44,596 nt of DNA from Myxococcales bacterium (GTDB lineage Bacteria > Myxococcota_A > Polyangia > Polyangiales > Polyangiaceae): contig CANJCO010000040.1 in the NCBI GenBank assembly GCA_947473045.1, positions 1 to 44,596 on the forward strand. The letters are read 5' to 3'. Below the pieces are notes generated by a model that searched no databases, was not told where the DNA came from, and was given only the letters and a program-made list of their open reading frames with translations. Positions 10,202 to 19,378 of this stretch are shown here, in pieces; the first letter of the stretch is position 1, and the number at the start of each line of letters is the position of its first letter. Made by a program: the position numbers and the translations under genes.

Positions 10202-11707
10202 TCACTCGGGGATTTTGTGACCCATCGCGGCGAGCTCTTCGCGGAATTCGTCGAGCCACTCGATGAAGACGCCTGAAACGTCGGGATCGAACTGTGAGCC
10301 CGAGCAGCGCTCGATCTCGCCGATCGCGACGTCGTGGGGCAGGGCGCGGCGATAGGCGCGATCGCTGGTCATGGCGTCGTAGGTGTCGGCGACGGCGATG
10401 ATGCGCGCCATGATCGGGACGTCGTTGCCCTTCAAGCCGAGCGGGTAGCCGCGGCCGTCCCAGCGCTCGTGGTGGAGGTGCACGCCCGGCACCAGCGGGT
10501 GGAGGAATTTAATCGGGTCGAGGATGTCGCGACCGAACCCGGGGTGCCGCTTGAAGATCTCGTATTCATCCTGCGTCAGCTTGCCCGGCTTGTTGAGATT
10601 CATGACGCAGCCGATTTTGCCGATGTCGTGCATGAGCGCGCTCTGACGAACAATTTCGAGCTCGCGCTCGCCCATACCGAGCCGCTTGCCGAGGTAGCTG
10701 GCGTAGATCGCCACCCGGCCCGAGTGGCCTGCGGTGTAGCGATCCATTTTGTCGATGGCCTTCGCGAGCCCTTCGATAGTCTGCTGGAACGTGGCCTGCA
10801 GGTCTTCGTAGAGCTTGGCGTTTTCGATCGCCGCGGCGGCGCGCGAGGCGACGATCGACAACATTTTTCGCTGACCTTCGTCGAAGCGTCGCGAGGGCCC
10901 GAACGAGACGCCCGCGATGAAGCCGAGCGTGCGCGACTGCATCTTGAGGGGCACCGCGACGAGCGAAACCGCGGGCGAACCGGGCTGCTTCGCGAAGAAC
11001 CGTTCGAGGTTGCCGCTGTGCTCGAGCAGAAGCGGATCGGCCTGAAAATGAGCCATGAACGCGCGCGGATCGAGCTCGCCGAGATCGGCACCGGGCGGCG
11101 CCAACGAGCGCTCGGGAGATGCGACGAGGCGCTGTCGTTCGACGAGCGTGCCCTCTCCCGAGTCGAGCCACGTCGAGACGAGGTCGCTGCCGATTTCGGT
11201 CAGCGCGGCGTCGCCGAGCGCCTGCATCACCTCTTCGAGCGACAGGCTCGCCTGAATCGCCTCGCTTACTTTGTAGAGCGACAGCGCCTCGCGGAGCCTG
11301 AGATTCTCGGCCGCCATGCGCTGCTTTTCGAGGCCGCGCTGCACGACGTGAATGACCTCGTCGACCTTGAACGGCTTGAGAATGTAGTCGTACGCCCCGC
11401 GCTTCATGGCGTCGATTGCAGTCTCGACGGTGCCGAAGCCGGTCATGAGCACGGTGAGCGCGTTGGGGGCGGCGATCGCGATATGATCGAGCAGCTCGAT
11501 TCCGCCCATGCGGGGCATTTTCAAGTCGCTGATCACGATGTCGTAGCGGCTCGCCTTGAGCTCTGTCAGCGCGGCGGTACCGTCTGCGGCGGTCCGTACG
11601 GCGAAGCCCTCCATGCCGAGGAAATCGGCAAGGATGTCGCGGATGAACTGCTCGTCGTCGACGATCAGGACGCGGGGGCGGTCGAGGCCAGCGGACGCCG
11701 ATTCCAT
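10202..11707 (-). CDS. Response regulator with GAF and HD-GYP domains
   Basis: A two-component output protein predicted to degrade cyclic di-GMP. The receiver domain (about 12-125) has the acidic pair D17-D18, phospho-acceptor D61 and K111. A linker helix and a GAF-like sensor (about 145-300) follow. The HD-GYP phosphodiesterase domain (about 305-500) keeps H360-D361 and the H-H-E-x-x-D-G-x-G-Y-P signature at 412-422, so it should be catalytically competent. The start is ATG 11707. The partner histidine kinase is not in the window. No nearby gene suggests the controlled process; motility, adhesion or development are typical in myxobacteria. Confidence 0.92.
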   Translation of the reverse strand: MESASAGLDRPRVLIVDDEQFIRDILADFLGMEGFAVRTAADGTAALTELKASRYDIVISDLKMPRMGGIELLDHIAIAAPNALTVLMTGFGTVETAIDAMKRGAYDYILKPFKVDEVIHVVQRGLEKQRMAAENLRLREALSLYKVSEAIQASLSLEEVMQALGDAALTEIGSDLVSTWLDSGEGTLVERQRLVASPERSLAPPGADLGELDPRAFMAHFQADPLLLEHSGNLERFFAKQPGSPAVSLVAVPLKMQSRTLGFIAGVSFGPSRRFDEGQRKMLSIVASRAAAAIENAKLYEDLQATFQQTIEGLAKAIDKMDRYTAGHSGRVAIYASYLGKRLGMGERELEIVRQSALMHDIGKIGCVMNLNKPGKLTQDEYEIFKRHPGFGRDILDPIKFLHPLVPGVHLHHERWDGRGYPLGLKGNDVPIMARIIAVADTYDAMTSDRAYRRALPHDVAIGEIERCSGSQFDPDVSGVFIEWLDEFREELAAMGHKIPE

Positions 11708-11827
11708 TCGCGCAGAATTGTAGCAGAGGATGCCACATCGCGGGCGGCCGGAATTTTCGCGCGCGCCCGCTGCGTTGCCGGTGCGCGTGCGTTGCGCCCG
11801 CGGCGTGGTCGTGACACTCCAAGCGTC

Positions 11828-12505
11828 GTGGCTGCTCCCCGCCTCGTCTACGCCGATCGCGTGAGCCTCGGCGTGTTGCCCTCCGCGCCCTCCGACGCGC
11901 CCGTTGAGCGGCCGTGGTTGCCGTGGCTCGGCGCCGCCTATCTGGGCATGGGCGTCATCGGAGCGGGCGCCTGTTACGCGACCGGGCGCAGTCCGTGGAG
12001 TCAGCAGCCCTGGCTCCCCACGTTCGGGCTCGAGGCGGTCGTCGTGTCGGTCATCCTCGGCGCGGCATCCGGCGCGCTCGTGGTGATCGCTTCGCGCTCG
12101 CTCGAAAAAAACGCCACGTGGGCGCGCGCGCTCGGCGACAAGCTTCGGCCGCTCGTGAGGCATCAATCCGCCGCGGCGTTGGCAGCGATGGCGGTCGCCG
12201 CGGGCGTCTGCGAGGAAGTGTTTTTTCGAGGCTGGCTCGCGCAGGTCGCGGGCGTGGCCATCTCGTCGCTCGCGTTCGGGTTGCCGCACCAGGTGAAGGG
12301 AGCGGGGCGCATCGGTTGGATCGTGAGCGCGATCGCTCTGGGCGCTTGGATGGCGACGCTGTACCGAATGACGGGACAGCTGATTGGCCCGATCATCGCG
12401 CACACGCTGATCAACGCCGTCAATCTCTTCCACTTGCGCCGCACCGCGCGATTGCAGCGGTCGAGCAAGCTCGGGGGTCTGCTGGCGCCCGCCCGCCGGG
12501 GCTAA
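11828..12505 (+). CDS. CPBP family intramembrane metalloprotease
   Basis: An integral membrane protein of the CPBP (CAAX protease and bacteriocin-processing) family. Its conserved motifs are visible: E-E-V-F-F-R-G (the E-E-x-x-x-R motif), the His of F-G-L-P-H, and H-T-L-I-N-A-V-N near the C-terminus, which together form the glutamate/His active site in the membrane. At least five hydrophobic helices are seen. The start is uncertain: GTG 11828 is shown, with in-frame GTG codons at 11861 and 11873. The gene is divergent from the HD-GYP regulator. A short hairpin (arms 12506-12511 and 12515-12520) follows the stop at once but has no T-run. The substrate is unknown; a second CPBP gene lies at 15404-16132. 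Confidence 0.85.
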   Translation: MAAPRLVYADRVSLGVLPSAPSDAPVERPWLPWLGAAYLGMGVIGAGACYATGRSPWSQQPWLPTFGLEAVVVSVILGAASGALVVIASRSLEKNATWARALGDKLRPLVRHQSAAALAAMAVAAGVCEEVFFRGWLAQVAGVAISSLAFGLPHQVKGAGRIGWIVSAIALGAWMATLYRMTGQLIGPIIAHTLINAVNLFHLRRTARLQRSSKLGGLLAPARRG

Positions 12506-12602
12506 CGGCGCCGAGCGCCGCGCATTACTTCGCGCCTGAACGAATTTTCGAGCTCGCAAGCAGTCGGCGCGATCGCGCTCCGGGATCGTCAGTCGCCTTC
12601 GG

Positions 12603-14255
12603 TCACTTCTGCTGATGGAGCGCGTCGATCGTTTGGGTGAGGTCGGCGTGCAAGGCGTGCGTCGTCGCGATCGCGCCCTCGAGCTCCGCCGTGGTCGCCG
12701 CGTGCAGGCGTTCGTGCTGCTCGTGCTCGGCCTCGAGCTTGAGTTGAAGTCGAACCATCTGGAACGTCAGATCCTGCTCGTCGGACCGCGCGCGATCTTT
12801 TCCGGCGCTCACCGCGGCGCGCTCCCAAAGTTGCGCGTCGGCGTCGCCCGGATCGGCTGGCATGTCGGCACCGTCGAGGCGCGCCTCTTTTACGAGCAGC
12901 TCCGAGTAGTGTGCGCGCAGGCGCGAGCGATCGCGGCCGAGTTGGTCGATGGCGCCTCCGAGGCTCTGCCGGAACGCGCGTGCATGAGCCTCGAGTGCGT
13001 CGAGGCGCGTCTGCGCTCCTGCGACCGAATTTGTTGTTCGATCGAGCTGCGTAATCAGCTCCGCGGCGTGCGCGTAGAGGGCCTCGGCGACCTCGAGTCC
13101 GTCTGGTGCAAATCCCGATGCGCGCGCTCTTGCGTCGATGTGTTTTCGCGCACCGATGAGCAGCGCGCCCCAGCGCGACGACGACGCGCTCGTCAGCAGC
13201 CAGCCGACGTTTTCTGTCGCTCGCGGAGCCTGTTGCGGAGTCGCTTCAACCGACGTGTGCATGACCTTGTCGCGGCCGATCAGGGGCGCCACGGGGACGT
13301 CGTCGGCGGACGGCGCTCGCTGAAGGAGCGCGCTCAGGGCATCTTCCACGGCAAACGCGTCGGCGGGTCGATCGTCGGGCGCCCGCGCAAGCAGCTGCAT
13401 GATCAACGCTTCGACTTCTGCGGGCACCGTCACGTTGCGGGCGCTCAGCGGGATCGGCGACTTCGTGAGCGGGCTCATGAGCAGCTCGAGCTGCGACGCG
13501 GCGTCGAACGGAAGCGTTCCGCTGAGCGACTCGTACATGAGCACGCCGAGCCCGTAGAGATCGCCGCGCGCGTCGATCTTTGCGCCCCCGATGACTTCGG
13601 GCGGAATGTAACCCGGCGTGCCGAACGTCTGCTCCGACAGCGTGAGCGCGGGCGCGTCGAGGAGCTTGGCGATTCCGAAGTCGGTCAGCTTCACGCGATC
13701 GCCGTCTTCGCCGCGGCGCTTGTCTGCTTCGTCGCTCCGCAGGATCAGCACGTTTTCGGGCTTGAGATCGCGATGAATCACCCCGGCCGCGTGCGCTCGC
13801 GCGAGCGCTGCGGCGACCTGCGCGGCGATTCGAACCGCGCGGCGCCACGGCAGCACGCCGCGTTTTAGTGTATCATGCAACGATTCGCCGTCGGCGTACT
13901 CCATGACGAGATACGCCGTGCCGTCCACCTCGCCGAGATCGGAGATCTCGACGATGCCCGGGTGGTGAATGCGGTTGACCGCCCGCGCCTCCCGGAGAAA
14001 GCGCTCTCTGTGTTGGGGATCGCGGGTGAGGTCGCGCCGCAGAATCTTGATCGCGCTGAGCCGCTCGATGACCACGTGCTCCGCGAGGTACACGACGCTC
14101 ATGCCGCCCTGGCCGAGCTTGCGCAGGATGCGGTATCGCCCGGCGATCGTGCGCCCGACGAACGGATCGGTCACGGCCGCGAGCGGCGTGCCGTCGGCGG
14201 GGCAGAAGCCGGCATCGTCATCGTAGCGCGCTGAGCATTTCGAACAAACTTTCAA
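12603..14255 (-). CDS. Zinc-ribbon eukaryotic-type Ser/Thr protein kinase with coiled-coil tail
   Basis: The protein begins with a small zinc ribbon (C-S-K-C, then F-C-P-A-D-G, residues 4-22), followed by a Pkn-type kinase domain (about 40-312). Glycine loop G-Q-G-G-M-S, ATP Lys70, Glu89, catalytic loop H-R-D-L-K-P-E-N with Asp163, and D-F-G at 192-194 are all intact, so it should be active. After an Ala/Pro linker the last 200 residues are charged, heptad-like coiled coil with no membrane segment, so unlike many Pkn kinases it is probably soluble. The start is a TTG at 14255, supported by a GAGGA about eight bases upstream and by the Cys pair that follows directly. The stop is 97 bases from the convergent CPBP gene. 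Targets unknown. Confidence 0.92.
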   Translation of the reverse strand: MKVCSKCSARYDDDAGFCPADGTPLAAVTDPFVGRTIAGRYRILRKLGQGGMSVVYLAEHVVIERLSAIKILRRDLTRDPQHRERFLREARAVNRIHHPGIVEISDLGEVDGTAYLVMEYADGESLHDTLKRGVLPWRRAVRIAAQVAAALARAHAAGVIHRDLKPENVLILRSDEADKRRGEDGDRVKLTDFGIAKLLDAPALTLSEQTFGTPGYIPPEVIGGAKIDARGDLYGLGVLMYESLSGTLPFDAASQLELLMSPLTKSPIPLSARNVTVPAEVEALIMQLLARAPDDRPADAFAVEDALSALLQRAPSADDVPVAPLIGRDKVMHTSVEATPQQAPRATENVGWLLTSASSSRWGALLIGARKHIDARARASGFAPDGLEVAEALYAHAAELITQLDRTTNSVAGAQTRLDALEAHARAFRQSLGGAIDQLGRDRSRLRAHYSELLVKEARLDGADMPADPGDADAQLWERAAVSAGKDRARSDEQDLTFQMVRLQLKLEAEHEQHERLHAATTAELEGAIATTHALHADLTQTIDALHQQK

Positions 14256-14276
14256 TGCTGTCCTCGGCCGCTCATC

Positions 14277-14714
14277 TCACACAGGGACCGGGCCGCCAAA
14301 CAGGCCGAAGAACCGCAGCGCCCATACCACGATTTGGGCCCCCAGCGACCACGCGAGCCCGCGCAGCAGCCACGCGCCGATTCGGCCCTGCCCCAGCTCG
14401 TTCGCGTTGCCGTCGCGCCCGACCAGCCAAACGCCGCGGGCCGCGAGGACGCCGAGGACGATCACCATGAACGGAGCTACGGGATTCATGCGAAGCGCAG
14501 TCGGAACGTCGAGCGACAGCAGCGCGCGCGCGGCGCGCGTCGACCCGCATCCGGGGCAGGGAAGGCCCGTGAGGCGCGCGAATCCGCAGTCGACAGCGCC
14601 GGCGAGCAGCAGCGCTGCGATGCTGGAGAGCAGCAGCGCCGCAGCTCCCGCTCTGCCCCAGAAAAACGGCTTTTCCGTGGCGTGACGCGAGGGTTGCGGC
14701 TTTGCGGTCTGCAT
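14277..14714 (-). CDS. DUF2752 family membrane protein
   Basis: 145 residues with three or four hydrophobic helices and the family signature G-L-P-C-P-G-C-G-S-T-R-A. The two Cys and the Gly between them are the family hallmark; the molecular role is unknown. The start chosen is ATG 14714, because the in-frame DNA upstream of it belongs to the promoter side of the divergent gene at 14797. Its stop lies 21 bases before the start of the kinase gene downstream on the same strand, so the kinase may be transcribed from the same promoter. Confidence 0.85.
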   Translation of the reverse strand: MQTAKPQPSRHATEKPFFWGRAGAAALLLSSIAALLLAGAVDCGFARLTGLPCPGCGSTRAARALLSLDVPTALRMNPVAPFMVIVLGVLAARGVWLVGRDGNANELGQGRIGAWLLRGLAWSLGAQIVVWALRFFGLFGGPVPV

Positions 14715-14796
14715 CGTGTGGGTTGTGTGCGATGATGGCCCGATGTTCGCCGCGAAGCGGCTGGGGGGCGGAGCTGGCAAGGGCAGCAGGGAGACC

Positions 14797-15330
14797 ATGA
14801 TGATGGACAAGGCGTTGGGCGCAACCGAAATTCAGCAAACAGCGGGCGGCTACGGTCCTCCGGGCGGCGGCTATCCACCCCCGGGCGGCGGCTACGGCGG
14901 TCCTCCTCCTGGAGCTCCTCCTGGCGGCTACGGTGGACCTCCTCCTGGCGGGTTCGGCGGTCCTCCTCCCGGCGCGCCTCCTGGCGGGTTCGGCGGTCCT
15001 CCTCCGGGAGGCGGCTACGGCGGTCCTCCTCCGGGCGGCGGGTTCGGCGCTCCGGGTGGTCCCATGATGCCGGGTGGCGGCGGCGACGTGAACACCACGT
15101 TGCCCCTCGTTTTCGGCATCTTGTTGATCGTGCTCTGCGGCTGCCTTCCCGGCGGCGTCCCGGCGATTATTTTCGCCGTTCAGGCAGGCAACGCGAAGAG
15201 CGCCGGCGACATGGCGACCGCGGCCAAAAAAGCGAAGACGTCGTTGATCATCAGTGGCATCGCTGCGGGCGTCGCGCTGCTTTTCTGGGTGGCCTACATC
15301 GGTATTGTGGTGGCCGCACAGGTTCACTGA
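14797..15330 (+). CDS. Gly/Pro-rich CD225/dispanin-like membrane protein
   Basis: The first 95 residues are mostly G-G-Y-G-G-P-P-P-G type repeats; the last 80 carry two membrane helices with a short Cys-containing loop (V-L-C-G-C-L-P-G-G) and a conserved A-x-x-A-x-x-A-K-K-A-K-T linker. This arrangement, proline/glycine-rich cytoplasmic lead plus two re-entrant or spanning helices, is that of bacterial CD225/dispanin-like proteins. No biochemical role is established for the bacterial members. Three ATGs in a row (14797, 14800, 14803) sit behind AGGGAGA, making this the likely start. A strong hairpin follows the gene at 15358. Confidence 0.75.
   Translation: MMMDKALGATEIQQTAGGYGPPGGGYPPPGGGYGGPPPGAPPGGYGGPPPGGFGGPPPGAPPGGFGGPPPGGGYGGPPPGGGFGAPGGPMMPGGGGDVNTTLPLVFGILLIVLCGCLPGGVPAIIFAVQAGNAKSAGDMATAAKKAKTSLIISGIAAGVALLFWVAYIGIVVAAQVH
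14848..15060 (+). repeat. Imperfect GC-rich tandem repeats coding Gly-Gly-Tyr/Phe-Gly-Pro-Pro
   Basis: About ten imperfect copies of a unit reading roughly ggcggctacggtcctcctcc, alternating with cctcctggcg-type units, all in frame with the CD225-like gene. The unit size varies in multiples of three. Such tracts change length easily by slipped replication without breaking the frame. Confidence 0.75.
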
Positions 15331-15357
15331 GATCGCAGGCGTCTGTTTGCGTTCAGG

Positions 15358-15392
15358 AAGGTCGCGCCACGAGCGCGGCCTTTCGCGTTTTG
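15358..15392 (+). terminator. Rho-independent-type terminator after the CD225-like gene
   Basis: A ten-base-pair stem (15358-15367 with 15373-15382, one G-U pair, loop cacga) is followed by tttcgcgtttt. It lies 28 bases after the stop at 15330 and before the convergent gene ending at 15404, so it could serve both sides. The T-run is interrupted. Confidence 0.6.
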
Positions 15393-15403
15393 TGGGTTGC
15401 CCG

Positions 15404-16132
15404 CTAGATGCTGGGTCCCCAGAGCCGGAACATCATGACGACTGCCCAGTCGAACAGCGCGTGGGCGAAAATGCCGGGCAGCAGGCGATCGAAGGTCTTT
15501 CGCATCGCGCCCCACACGAGGCCGGCGCCGAGCGCAGCGAACACGAGCATCGGGTTATAGCCGGCGACGCCGTCGCGCATGACGACGGCGGTGCCGGTGT
15601 GGGCGAGCGCGTAGAGCGCCGCTGAGCCGATCCATGCTGCGCGGGGGCCGAACACCTCGCCCACGATGTCCTGCACCAGCCCTCGCCAGACGATCTCTTC
15701 CGCGGCTGCGGCGATCACGACGCCGACCGCGACGAGGCCGATGTGCGCGCGAAGCATCGCGGGGTCGCCGATCTGCAAGTAGATGCGGGCCATCCACGCT
15801 TCGCGCGGGGAGCCGGCGGGGATGACGACTTTCACAAAAGCGAACGCGGAGGCGAACAGCGCAGCGCCGCCGACGACGCCGCGCGTGATGTCGCCCCACT
15901 CGGGCCGCGCCCAGTCCCGGAGCGTTCCCTCGCGCCGGGCCCGCACAAGCGCCAGCGCCGCGAGCGCGACGCACGGGCCGATCGCCCACCCGAACAGCGC
16001 GACGGATCCTTCGGCCGCGCCGCGGAACGCCATGGTGAGCGCGCCCGCCATCGCGGCGGTGACGGCCAAAAGCAGGGCGATCTTGCGGGGCTTGTGCATC
16101 GGTTGCGAGCTATCACCCATGCGTTGCGGCAT
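15404..16132 (-). CDS. CPBP family intramembrane metalloprotease
   Basis: 242 residues with six or seven hydrophobic helices and the CPBP motifs: A-E-E-I-V-W-R-G (E-E-x-x-x-R), L-A-H-T-G-T and I-F-A-H-A-L-F-D-W. The catalytic Glu and both His positions are intact. It differs clearly in sequence from the CPBP protein at 11828 and so is not a recent duplicate. Possible starts are ATG 16132 (used; AAGG upstream), 16120 and 16099; the third begins just before the first helix. Upstream is a 208-base gap shared with the divergent HARE-HTH gene. Substrate unknown. Confidence 0.87.
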   Translation of the reverse strand: MPQRMGDSSQPMHKPRKIALLLAVTAAMAGALTMAFRGAAEGSVALFGWAIGPCVALAALALVRARREGTLRDWARPEWGDITRGVVGGAALFASAFAFVKVVIPAGSPREAWMARIYLQIGDPAMLRAHIGLVAVGVVIAAAAEEIVWRGLVQDIVGEVFGPRAAWIGSAALYALAHTGTAVVMRDGVAGYNPMLVFAALGAGLVWGAMRKTFDRLLPGIFAHALFDWAVVMMFRLWGPSI

Positions 16133-16340
16133 GCAACGGCTGCCTTACAACGTGACCGTTTGACGCCGCGGCCCCGGCGGGATATGAGTCATGCAGCGGT
16201 CAAGGGACCCCTCGGCTTCGTCGCGCTGCGATGATCGCCGGGATGAGCCCCGCCCGCCAACGTCGTCGCGCAGCTGGCAGGCCATTGGGGCCGCCTCCCT
16301 GCGCGCCAAGCGCCCCATCAGGGGGCGGGGAAATCCGAAA

Positions 16341-17912
16341 ATGACCTTCACCGAAGCCGCTGCTGAGGTCCTCCGTCTCGCCGGCAAGCCTCTGCACTAC
16401 AAAGAGATCACCGAGCTGGCGATCGAGAAGAACCTCCTGTCTCACGTGGGCAAGAGCCCCGAAGTCACGATGGGCGCGCGCCTCGCTGCGCTCCTCAAGA
16501 AGGATGACAAGACCATCCCCCTCGTGCGCGTCAAGCCGGGCGTGTTCGCGCTGCGCGAGTGGAGCGAGAAGAAGGGCCGTCGCGGCAAGGCCGCCGCGGA
16601 GGACACGAGCGTCGAGAGCGAGTCCGCCGAGGTTAACGCGTTGGAGCTCGAGGCTCCCGAGCCCGCCAGGGCGGCGCCGTCCGGGGCGAACCTTGGCGAA
16701 GGCGACGACGCCGACGATCAGCCGATCGTCAGCGGCGAAGATGCGTTGCGCGCTGACCTTCACGCGAGCGGCGCCGATCTGTTCGATGACGAAGAAGACG
16801 ACGATCAGCCGATCCTCGCCATGCCAGGCGCAGCAGCGGCCGCTCCCGGAGCCGAGGGCGCCCTCGATGCGAACGGTCGTCGCCGTCGCCGCCGTCGTCG
16901 TCGTGGCCGAGGCGGTCGCGAAGGCGAGTTCGCGCCGGTCGCCGGGCGCGATGGCGCACCCCCGCAGGCGTCGCCTGCGCAGCTGCAGTTCGAGGGCGAG
17001 TCGGTCGAGGCTCCGCGTGATCCGCTCGCGCCTCCGCCGCGCCCGCAGATCCGCGATCGTCAGCAAATCATGGGCGGCGGTATGCCGACCGGCATCGAGG
17101 TCGCGCTCACCGACGGAGAAGAGCTCGCGGGCAAAGAGCTCGCCGACGCAGCCCTGGTTGTGTTTACCGGCTTCGATCGCAACGGCGGACCGATCGCGAT
17201 TCGCACGGTCGTCGAGGCGCTCATGCGTCGCGGTCGACTTGTCGGAGACCCGAACGCAGCCGCGACGCAGCTCTCTGCTTCGCTCCGCGCGGACAACCTT
17301 CGCCGTCAGGCCCAGGGGCAGCGCGCGCGCTTTCGCTTCGCACAAGCCCAGCGCGTGGCTCCGACCGAGTGGGCCCTTGGTCCCGACGTCGCGCGGCTCG
17401 AGCAGGAGCTCAACGCGGCCGCCGATCGCTACCGCGAGGCGACCCGCCGCGCGTTCCTGCGTCGCGTTCAGGAGCTGCCAGGTCATGCGTTCACCGAGCT
17501 CGCGCTCCTCGCGCTCGAGCGCGTCGGCATGACCAGCCTCAAGGCCGTGCGGCGCGCGGGCGCAGCCGGAGGCGAAGGCCATTTCTCGGCCGTCCACAAA
17601 ACGGGCACCGACGAAATCCGTACGGCCATCGTTGTGCGCAAAGACGGACGTGAGCTCGGTCGCGAGCGCGTCAGCGATCTTCGCGGAGCGCTTCACCATT
17701 ACGGCAGCGCGACCGCCGGCTGGCTCGTGACCACCGGGCAGGTGCTCTCGGGCGCACGTGAAGAGGCCGCAGCGCCTGGCGCCGCCCCGATCGCGCTCTT
17801 CGACGGCATGGCCTTCTGCAAGCTCCTCGAAGACCACGACGTTGCAGTGCTGCGCACGCGCATCGCTGTAGCCGTGCCCGACTTCGAGCTCCTCGAGATG
17901 CTCCGCGGCTGA
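16341..17912 (+). CDS. HARE-HTH protein with degenerate Mrr-like nuclease domain
   Basis: The first 70 residues (T-E-A-A-A-E-V-L-R-L-A-G-K-P-L-H-Y-K-E-I-T onward) are a HARE-HTH domain, as in RNA polymerase delta and ASXL proteins. A long acidic and Ala-rich middle with a basic patch of nine or more Arg (around residues 174-190) follows. The last 130 residues resemble an Mrr-type restriction domain: a G-T-D-E-I-R turn, the strand I-V-V-R-K, R-E-R-V-S-D-L-R-G, G-W-L-V-T-T-G and L-F-D-G. The usual E/Q-x-K is V-x-K here, so catalysis is doubtful. The start at ATG 16341 begins the HARE domain directly. It may bind nucleic acid or polymerase rather than cut DNA. A DUF3634 gene follows within eight bases. 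Confidence 0.75.
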   Translation: MTFTEAAAEVLRLAGKPLHYKEITELAIEKNLLSHVGKSPEVTMGARLAALLKKDDKTIPLVRVKPGVFALREWSEKKGRRGKAAAEDTSVESESAEVNALELEAPEPARAAPSGANLGEGDDADDQPIVSGEDALRADLHASGADLFDDEEDDDQPILAMPGAAAAAPGAEGALDANGRRRRRRRRRGRGGREGEFAPVAGRDGAPPQASPAQLQFEGESVEAPRDPLAPPPRPQIRDRQQIMGGGMPTGIEVALTDGEELAGKELADAALVVFTGFDRNGGPIAIRTVVEALMRRGRLVGDPNAAATQLSASLRADNLRRQAQGQRARFRFAQAQRVAPTEWALGPDVARLEQELNAAADRYREATRRAFLRRVQELPGHAFTELALLALERVGMTSLKAVRRAGAAGGEGHFSAVHKTGTDEIRTAIVVRKDGRELGRERVSDLRGALHHYGSATAGWLVTTGQVLSGAREEAAAPGAAPIALFDGMAFCKLLEDHDVAVLRTRIAVAVPDFELLEMLRG

Positions 17913-17919
17913 GCACGTG

Positions 17920-18258
17920 ATGGCGCTGGGGGCGACGTTAGCGATTACGCTCGTCGCCCTCGCGCTCGTCTACTTCTCAGCGCGCCGCGCCGTCACGCTG
18001 TGCGTACTCAAGATCGACTCCCAGCGCATGTACATCATGCGCGGGGCGTTGCCGCCTTCGGTGCTCGGCGACCTGCGCGACGTCGTTCGGCGCGCACGGG
18101 TCGTCTCGGGAACGGTGCGCATTCAGCGCGAGGGCGATCGCGCTCGCGTCGTTGTTTCCGCCGAGGTTCCGAGCGCGGCGGCGCAGTCATTTCGCAACGT
18201 GATCGGCATCGTTCCGCTCGCGGCGCTCATCTCGCGTTCGCGGCGTGGCGTACGATGA
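17920..18258 (+). CDS. DUF3634-like small membrane protein
   Basis: 112 residues: one N-terminal membrane helix (A-T-L-A-I-T-L-V-A-L-A-L-V-Y-F), then a soluble part with V-L-K-I-D, R-G-A-L-P-P-S-V-L, V-V-S-G-T-V-R-I and the final Q-S-F-R-N-V. This pattern (a short 'basic or polar, G-x-x-P-P' turn and a terminal Q-x-x-R-N-V) matches DUF3634, best known from gammaproteobacteria; function unknown. A GTG directly precedes the ATG at 17920. The gene starts seven bases after the HARE-HTH stop, so the two are probably one transcript. Confidence 0.65.
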   Translation: MALGATLAITLVALALVYFSARRAVTLCVLKIDSQRMYIMRGALPPSVLGDLRDVVRRARVVSGTVRIQREGDRARVVVSAEVPSAAAQSFRNVIGIVPLAALISRSRRGVR

Positions 18259-18304
18259 CACAGGCGCCATGCAGAGGGCGCGCGGCCGGAGTATGATCAC
18301 CGGC

Positions 18305-19345
18305 ATGCGCACGCGCGTTCTCTTCGCTCTCACCGTGTGGTTTGCTGCTTCCCCGGCTTTCGCGGTTGGGAAGAAGAAGCAGCCGGCGTTGCCGGCCCCT
18401 GCGCCGACGCCGCCCAGCGTCACGGTCGAGATCGTCGCTTCCGAGCCGGCGACCGGTTGGTCGATGCGGCTCACGAACACCGGCCTTGAGGCCGTGCGCG
18501 TAGTCGCTGACGCGCGCCTGCTGTCGCTCGAGATCACGCCGCCGGGCGGTGGTCCCGTGGCTCGATGCGTGTTGCCCGCCGAAATGCGCCCAGTCACCGA
18601 CACCGGGCGCACGATCGTGCTCGTCGCGGGGCGCTCCTATTCCGAGAGCTTCGATCCGCGGCTGTACTGCTTTGCTGAGCGCGAGCGGGTCGCGCTCGTC
18701 GCAGGGGCGGCGGTCGTAGGTCGCGTCGGCTTCGGCGCTGATTCACCGTCGCCACCGTTCGTCGCTGCGCTCGCCGCTCCGCTGCGGCCGGAGTTGCATG
18801 CTACGGAGCTCGTGTCTGCGCCGGTGACGGTCGGTGCCGCGTCTCCCGTCGTCGCGTCGCCTCCCGCGTCTGCTCCGGTTTCCGATGCAGTGCCTGCGGC
18901 GCTGAGCGTGTCGATGCCGGCGCGCATCGACGCCAGCGCTGCGGGCGATACGGAAATCGCCTTCTCCGTCGACAATGCGGGTCCGCGTCCCAGCTCACTT
19001 CTGTTGCGCTCCGCGACGCTCGGTCTGCTCGTCGAGCGGCCGGATGGGGTGACGCTGCGCTGCGGTGGCAACGGCTCGCGGCTTACTGCGATTGCCGAGG
19101 CCGCGACCGTGATTTCTCCTGGCGGGCGGGCTTCGCGATCCGTCAATGCGTCAGCGCTCTGCCCCGACGTCTTCGACGCGCCAGGCCTTTATGTCGTGCG
19201 TCCGCGTGTGGATACGCGCGGCGTGGTCGGTCGCGCGAGCGGGTTCGTCGGTGAGCTGCTCGGAGCGGCATCTTTCGTGCGCGTGCGTCAAGGACGCGGC
19301 GATCTCCGGCCCCGGCCCGCTCCCGATCCCGTTCCCTCGCCGTGA
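18305..19345 (+). CDS. Secreted protein of unknown function
   Basis: 346 residues starting at ATG 18305, chosen because it opens a clear signal peptide (M-R-T-R-V-L-F-A-L-T-V-W-F-A-A, cleavage after A-F-A). The mature protein is rich in Ala, Val, Pro and Ser and seems to contain two beta-rich segments of similar layout (about 40-155 and 205-320), each with a paired Cys (for example R-L-Y-C-F-A and A-L-C-P-D), joined by a Pro/Ser/Val linker. This suggests two immunoglobulin-like folds, but no family was recognised. Probably periplasmic. The following TPR lipoprotein starts 33 bases on and may be co-expressed. Confidence 0.65.
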   Translation: MRTRVLFALTVWFAASPAFAVGKKKQPALPAPAPTPPSVTVEIVASEPATGWSMRLTNTGLEAVRVVADARLLSLEITPPGGGPVARCVLPAEMRPVTDTGRTIVLVAGRSYSESFDPRLYCFAERERVALVAGAAVVGRVGFGADSPSPPFVAALAAPLRPELHATELVSAPVTVGAASPVVASPPASAPVSDAVPAALSVSMPARIDASAAGDTEIAFSVDNAGPRPSSLLLRSATLGLLVERPDGVTLRCGGNGSRLTAIAEAATVISPGGRASRSVNASALCPDVFDAPGLYVVRPRVDTRGVVGRASGFVGELLGAASFVRVRQGRGDLRPRPAPDPVPSP

Positions 19346-19378
19346 GCAACTGTTTCGATCTGCAGCCGACATGCACGC

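Noticed and set aside
10334-11820. Long plus-strand reading opposite the HD-GYP regulator
   Set aside because: It mirrors a gene with full receiver and HD-GYP motifs; the antisense protein is low-complexity and only its last part, from about 11828, is a real CPBP gene.
12615-13868. Plus-strand reading of over 400 codons opposite the Ser/Thr kinase
   Set aside because: High G+C keeps antisense frames open; no motif is seen and the kinase motifs on the other strand are intact.
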